DNA from: an uncultured Lachnospiraceae bacterium
Lineage (GTDB): Bacteria > Bacillota > Clostridia > Lachnospirales > Lachnospiraceae
Assembly: GCA_910585555.1 (NCBI GenBank)
Contig: CAJUFU010000080.1
Location: forward strand, 1 to 7,373
DNA: 7,373 nucleotides
Direction: 5' to 3'
The notes below the pieces were generated by a model, which worked only from the letters and a program-made list of their open reading frames with translations, did not search any database and was not told the origin of the DNA. The position numbers and the translations under genes were made by a program. Shown one piece after another: positions 6,448-7,373 of the stretch (within the stretch, counting starts at the first letter, position 1; every line of letters begins with the position of its first letter).

Positions 6448-6459
6448 GGACTTCCCTTT
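6435..6459 (+). terminator. Candidate hairpin terminator with the peroxiredoxin stop codon in its loop
   Basis: GGGAAGTC (6437-6444) and GACTTCCC (6449-6456) form a perfect 8-bp stem with loop TGAG, extended by a G-T and an A-T pair. The stop codon TGA (6445-6447) lies in the loop. Only three Ts follow (6457-6459), so it is a weak intrinsic terminator at best, or an mRNA 3'-end stabiliser. It lies in a tight convergent gap before the GNAT stop at 6473. Confidence 0.5.
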
Positions 6460-6472
6460 CCACTACAGCCAT

Positions 6473-6934
6473 TTATGGCAATTCCATTTCATCATCCATT
6501 GATACAAAACCATATTTTTCATAAAGCGGACGCCCCATAACAGTCGCTTCCAAAGAAATAGAGGTAATCCCCTTCCTTTTCGCATCCCCGATTAACATAT
6601 CCAGGGTTTTATACGCAATTCCCCTTCTTCTATATTCAGGATTTGTATACATATTCATGATATATGCTTTCTTTCCGCTGGGATTATGATATGTGGGCAT
6701 TACCTGAAAAAAACTAACACCACCGGCACCCACAAAGCGGTCTTCATCAAAGATCAAATATGCAATATGCGTATCGTCACAGAGCGCCTTTTTATAATAC
6801 GCATAAGACTGCCTTTCCACTTCGCGCAGATCGATGTCATGAGACAGTTGATTGGCCGCCCTCAGTACTTCTATTCTCGTTTCCGTTAAAATGTCTATAT
6901 CCTCGATGGTTGCTCTTTTATATATTAAATGCAT
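6473..6934 (-). CDS. GNAT family N-acetyltransferase
   Basis: The protein has 153 residues, normal for a single-domain GNAT. These enzymes transfer an acyl group from acyl-CoA to an amine. The acetyl-CoA pyrophosphate loop is RRRGIA (102-107), preceded by the strand YIMNMYTNPEY (91-101). The later strand and helix ISLEATVMGRPLYEKYGFV (126-144) gives the second CoA-binding block and the usual YEKYGF signature. The ATG at 6934 has GGGGGA (6941-6946) 6 nt upstream. Its 3' end faces the peroxiredoxin gene, 25 bp away. Upstream on the same strand, 63 bp away, is the truncated gene at the right edge, so the two may be cotranscribed. The substrate cannot be told from the sequence; family members modify proteins, antibiotics, polyamines or small metabolites. 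One sampled line has about 35% GC. Confidence 0.85.
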   Translation of the reverse strand: MHLIYKRATIEDIDILTETRIEVLRAANQLSHDIDLREVERQSYAYYKKALCDDTHIAYLIFDEDRFVGAGGVSFFQVMPTYHNPSGKKAYIMNMYTNPEYRRRGIAYKTLDMLIGDAKRKGITSISLEATVMGRPLYEKYGFVSMDDEMELP

Positions 6935-6997
6935 GGCTTATCCCCCGAAAATTTCCTGTATATCTGCGTTTGGACACGACCTGATGATATCAGCCGT

Positions 6998-7339
6998 TCA
7001 CAACCGTTCTCCTGTAACAGCATTGATAAATACCGCATGACTGCCCGTAACATCATCTGTACTGTTTTTCCAATATCCGTAAAAAATCCATATAGGCGTT
7101 ACCTGCTCACTTCCATCTTCCTGCTGCAAGACCATTGCACGCATCGTGATATCTGTGACCACCGTTTCGAAGTTTTTGTCCGCAGTACGCACATATTGTC
7201 TGTACTTTTCAAGTATATCCGTAAATTCCATCAGGTTCTCATAATTTTCTGCATACTGAATATCATATACTTCCGTCAAATAAAACGATATCAATCTCTC
7301 CTGATTTAGTAAACAAGTATGTCCGCTGGCGTTCAGGAC
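6998..7339 (-). CDS. C-terminal fragment of an unidentified protein, cut by the contig end
   Basis: There are 113 codons plus a stop, open through the right edge. The first genomic residue is the Val encoded at 7337-7339. The five residues that would precede it in a naive translation (MLFRS) come from sequencing adapter and must not be annotated. The fragment has an acidic, Tyr-rich N-terminal part, a strand-like ETVVTDITMRAMVLQQ stretch, and an ending with TPIWIFYGYWK, then SHAVFINAVTGERL. That final block resembles the C-termini of secreted or lipoprotein-like proteins of Clostridia that end in an 'INAVTGE' beta hairpin, possibly the DUF6034 group, but this is a weak recollection. No catalytic motif is visible. 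The GNAT gene follows 63 bp downstream on the same strand. One sampled line (7201-7260) has about 32% GC. Confidence 0.7.
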   Translation of the reverse strand, partial: VLNASGHTCLLNQERLISFYLTEVYDIQYAENYENLMEFTDILEKYRQYVRTADKNFETVVTDITMRAMVLQQEDGSEQVTPIWIFYGYWKNSTDDVTGSHAVFINAVTGERL

Positions 7340-7373
7340 AGATCGGAAGAGCACACGTCTGAACTCCAGTCAC
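7340..7373 (+). other. Illumina TruSeq adapter sequence (assembly contamination)
   Basis: The last 34 bases begin AGATCGGAAGAGC and continue exactly as the indexed TruSeq adapter, ending in CTCCAGTCAC. This is read-through adapter left at the contig end, not genomic DNA. The true sequence ends at 7339. Confidence 0.98.

Noticed and set aside
6982..6994. CTGATgatATCAG inverted repeat between the truncated gene and the GNAT gene
   Set aside because: The stem is only 5 bp with a 3-nt loop and no T-run, so it is too weak to call a terminator or operator.
6929..7309. 126-aa plus-strand open frame near the right end
   Set aside because: It is antisense to the truncated right-edge gene and the GNAT start. 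Its translation is low-complexity-like and lacks domain features.

Overview
The window looks like one whole contig, or the end of one, from a Firmicute, most likely a gut Clostridia member of the Lachnospiraceae type. The reasons are strong AGGAGG-type ribosome binding sites, sigma-A-like promoters, patchy GC content (about 30-60% by hand count) and the gene set: DegV, an ADP-ribosylglycohydrolase with appended beta domains, a BaiA/FabG-like SDR and a Bcp peroxiredoxin. This assignment is inferred from gene content; there is no rRNA or other phylogenetic marker.

Layout from left to right. Positions 1-432 (+) hold the C-terminal half of a DegV/FakB-type fatty-acid-binding protein cut by the left edge. 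Positions 495-2846 (+) encode an AT-rich, polytopic membrane sulfatase/phosphoglycerol-transferase-like protein. Convergent to it, and overlapping its 3' end by 52 bp, is a minus-strand pair: a short-chain dehydrogenase (4968-5714) followed by a three-part ADP-ribosylglycohydrolase (2795-4903). A 280-bp divergent intergenic region then carries promoters for the SDR unit (-) and for a Q-type peroxiredoxin (5995-6447, +). A GNAT acetyltransferase (6473-6934, -) converges on the peroxiredoxin. The right end is the C-terminal part of an unidentified protein (6998-7339, -). Bases 7340-7373 are not genomic: they match the Illumina TruSeq adapter exactly.

How the genes may work together. The SDR and the ADP-ribosylglycohydrolase probably form a two-gene transcription unit that processes a glycoside or ADP-ribose-like compound, with hydrolysis by one enzyme and oxidation or reduction by the other. 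The SDR and peroxiredoxin promoters face away from each other, and both -10 regions sit in near-identical 12-mers in inverted orientation (11 of 12 bases match). This hints at shared control. The membrane phosphotransferase-like gene concerns the cell surface and differs from its immediate neighbours in base composition, which fits an independent history. No CRISPR array, tRNA, rRNA, transposase or phage gene was seen.
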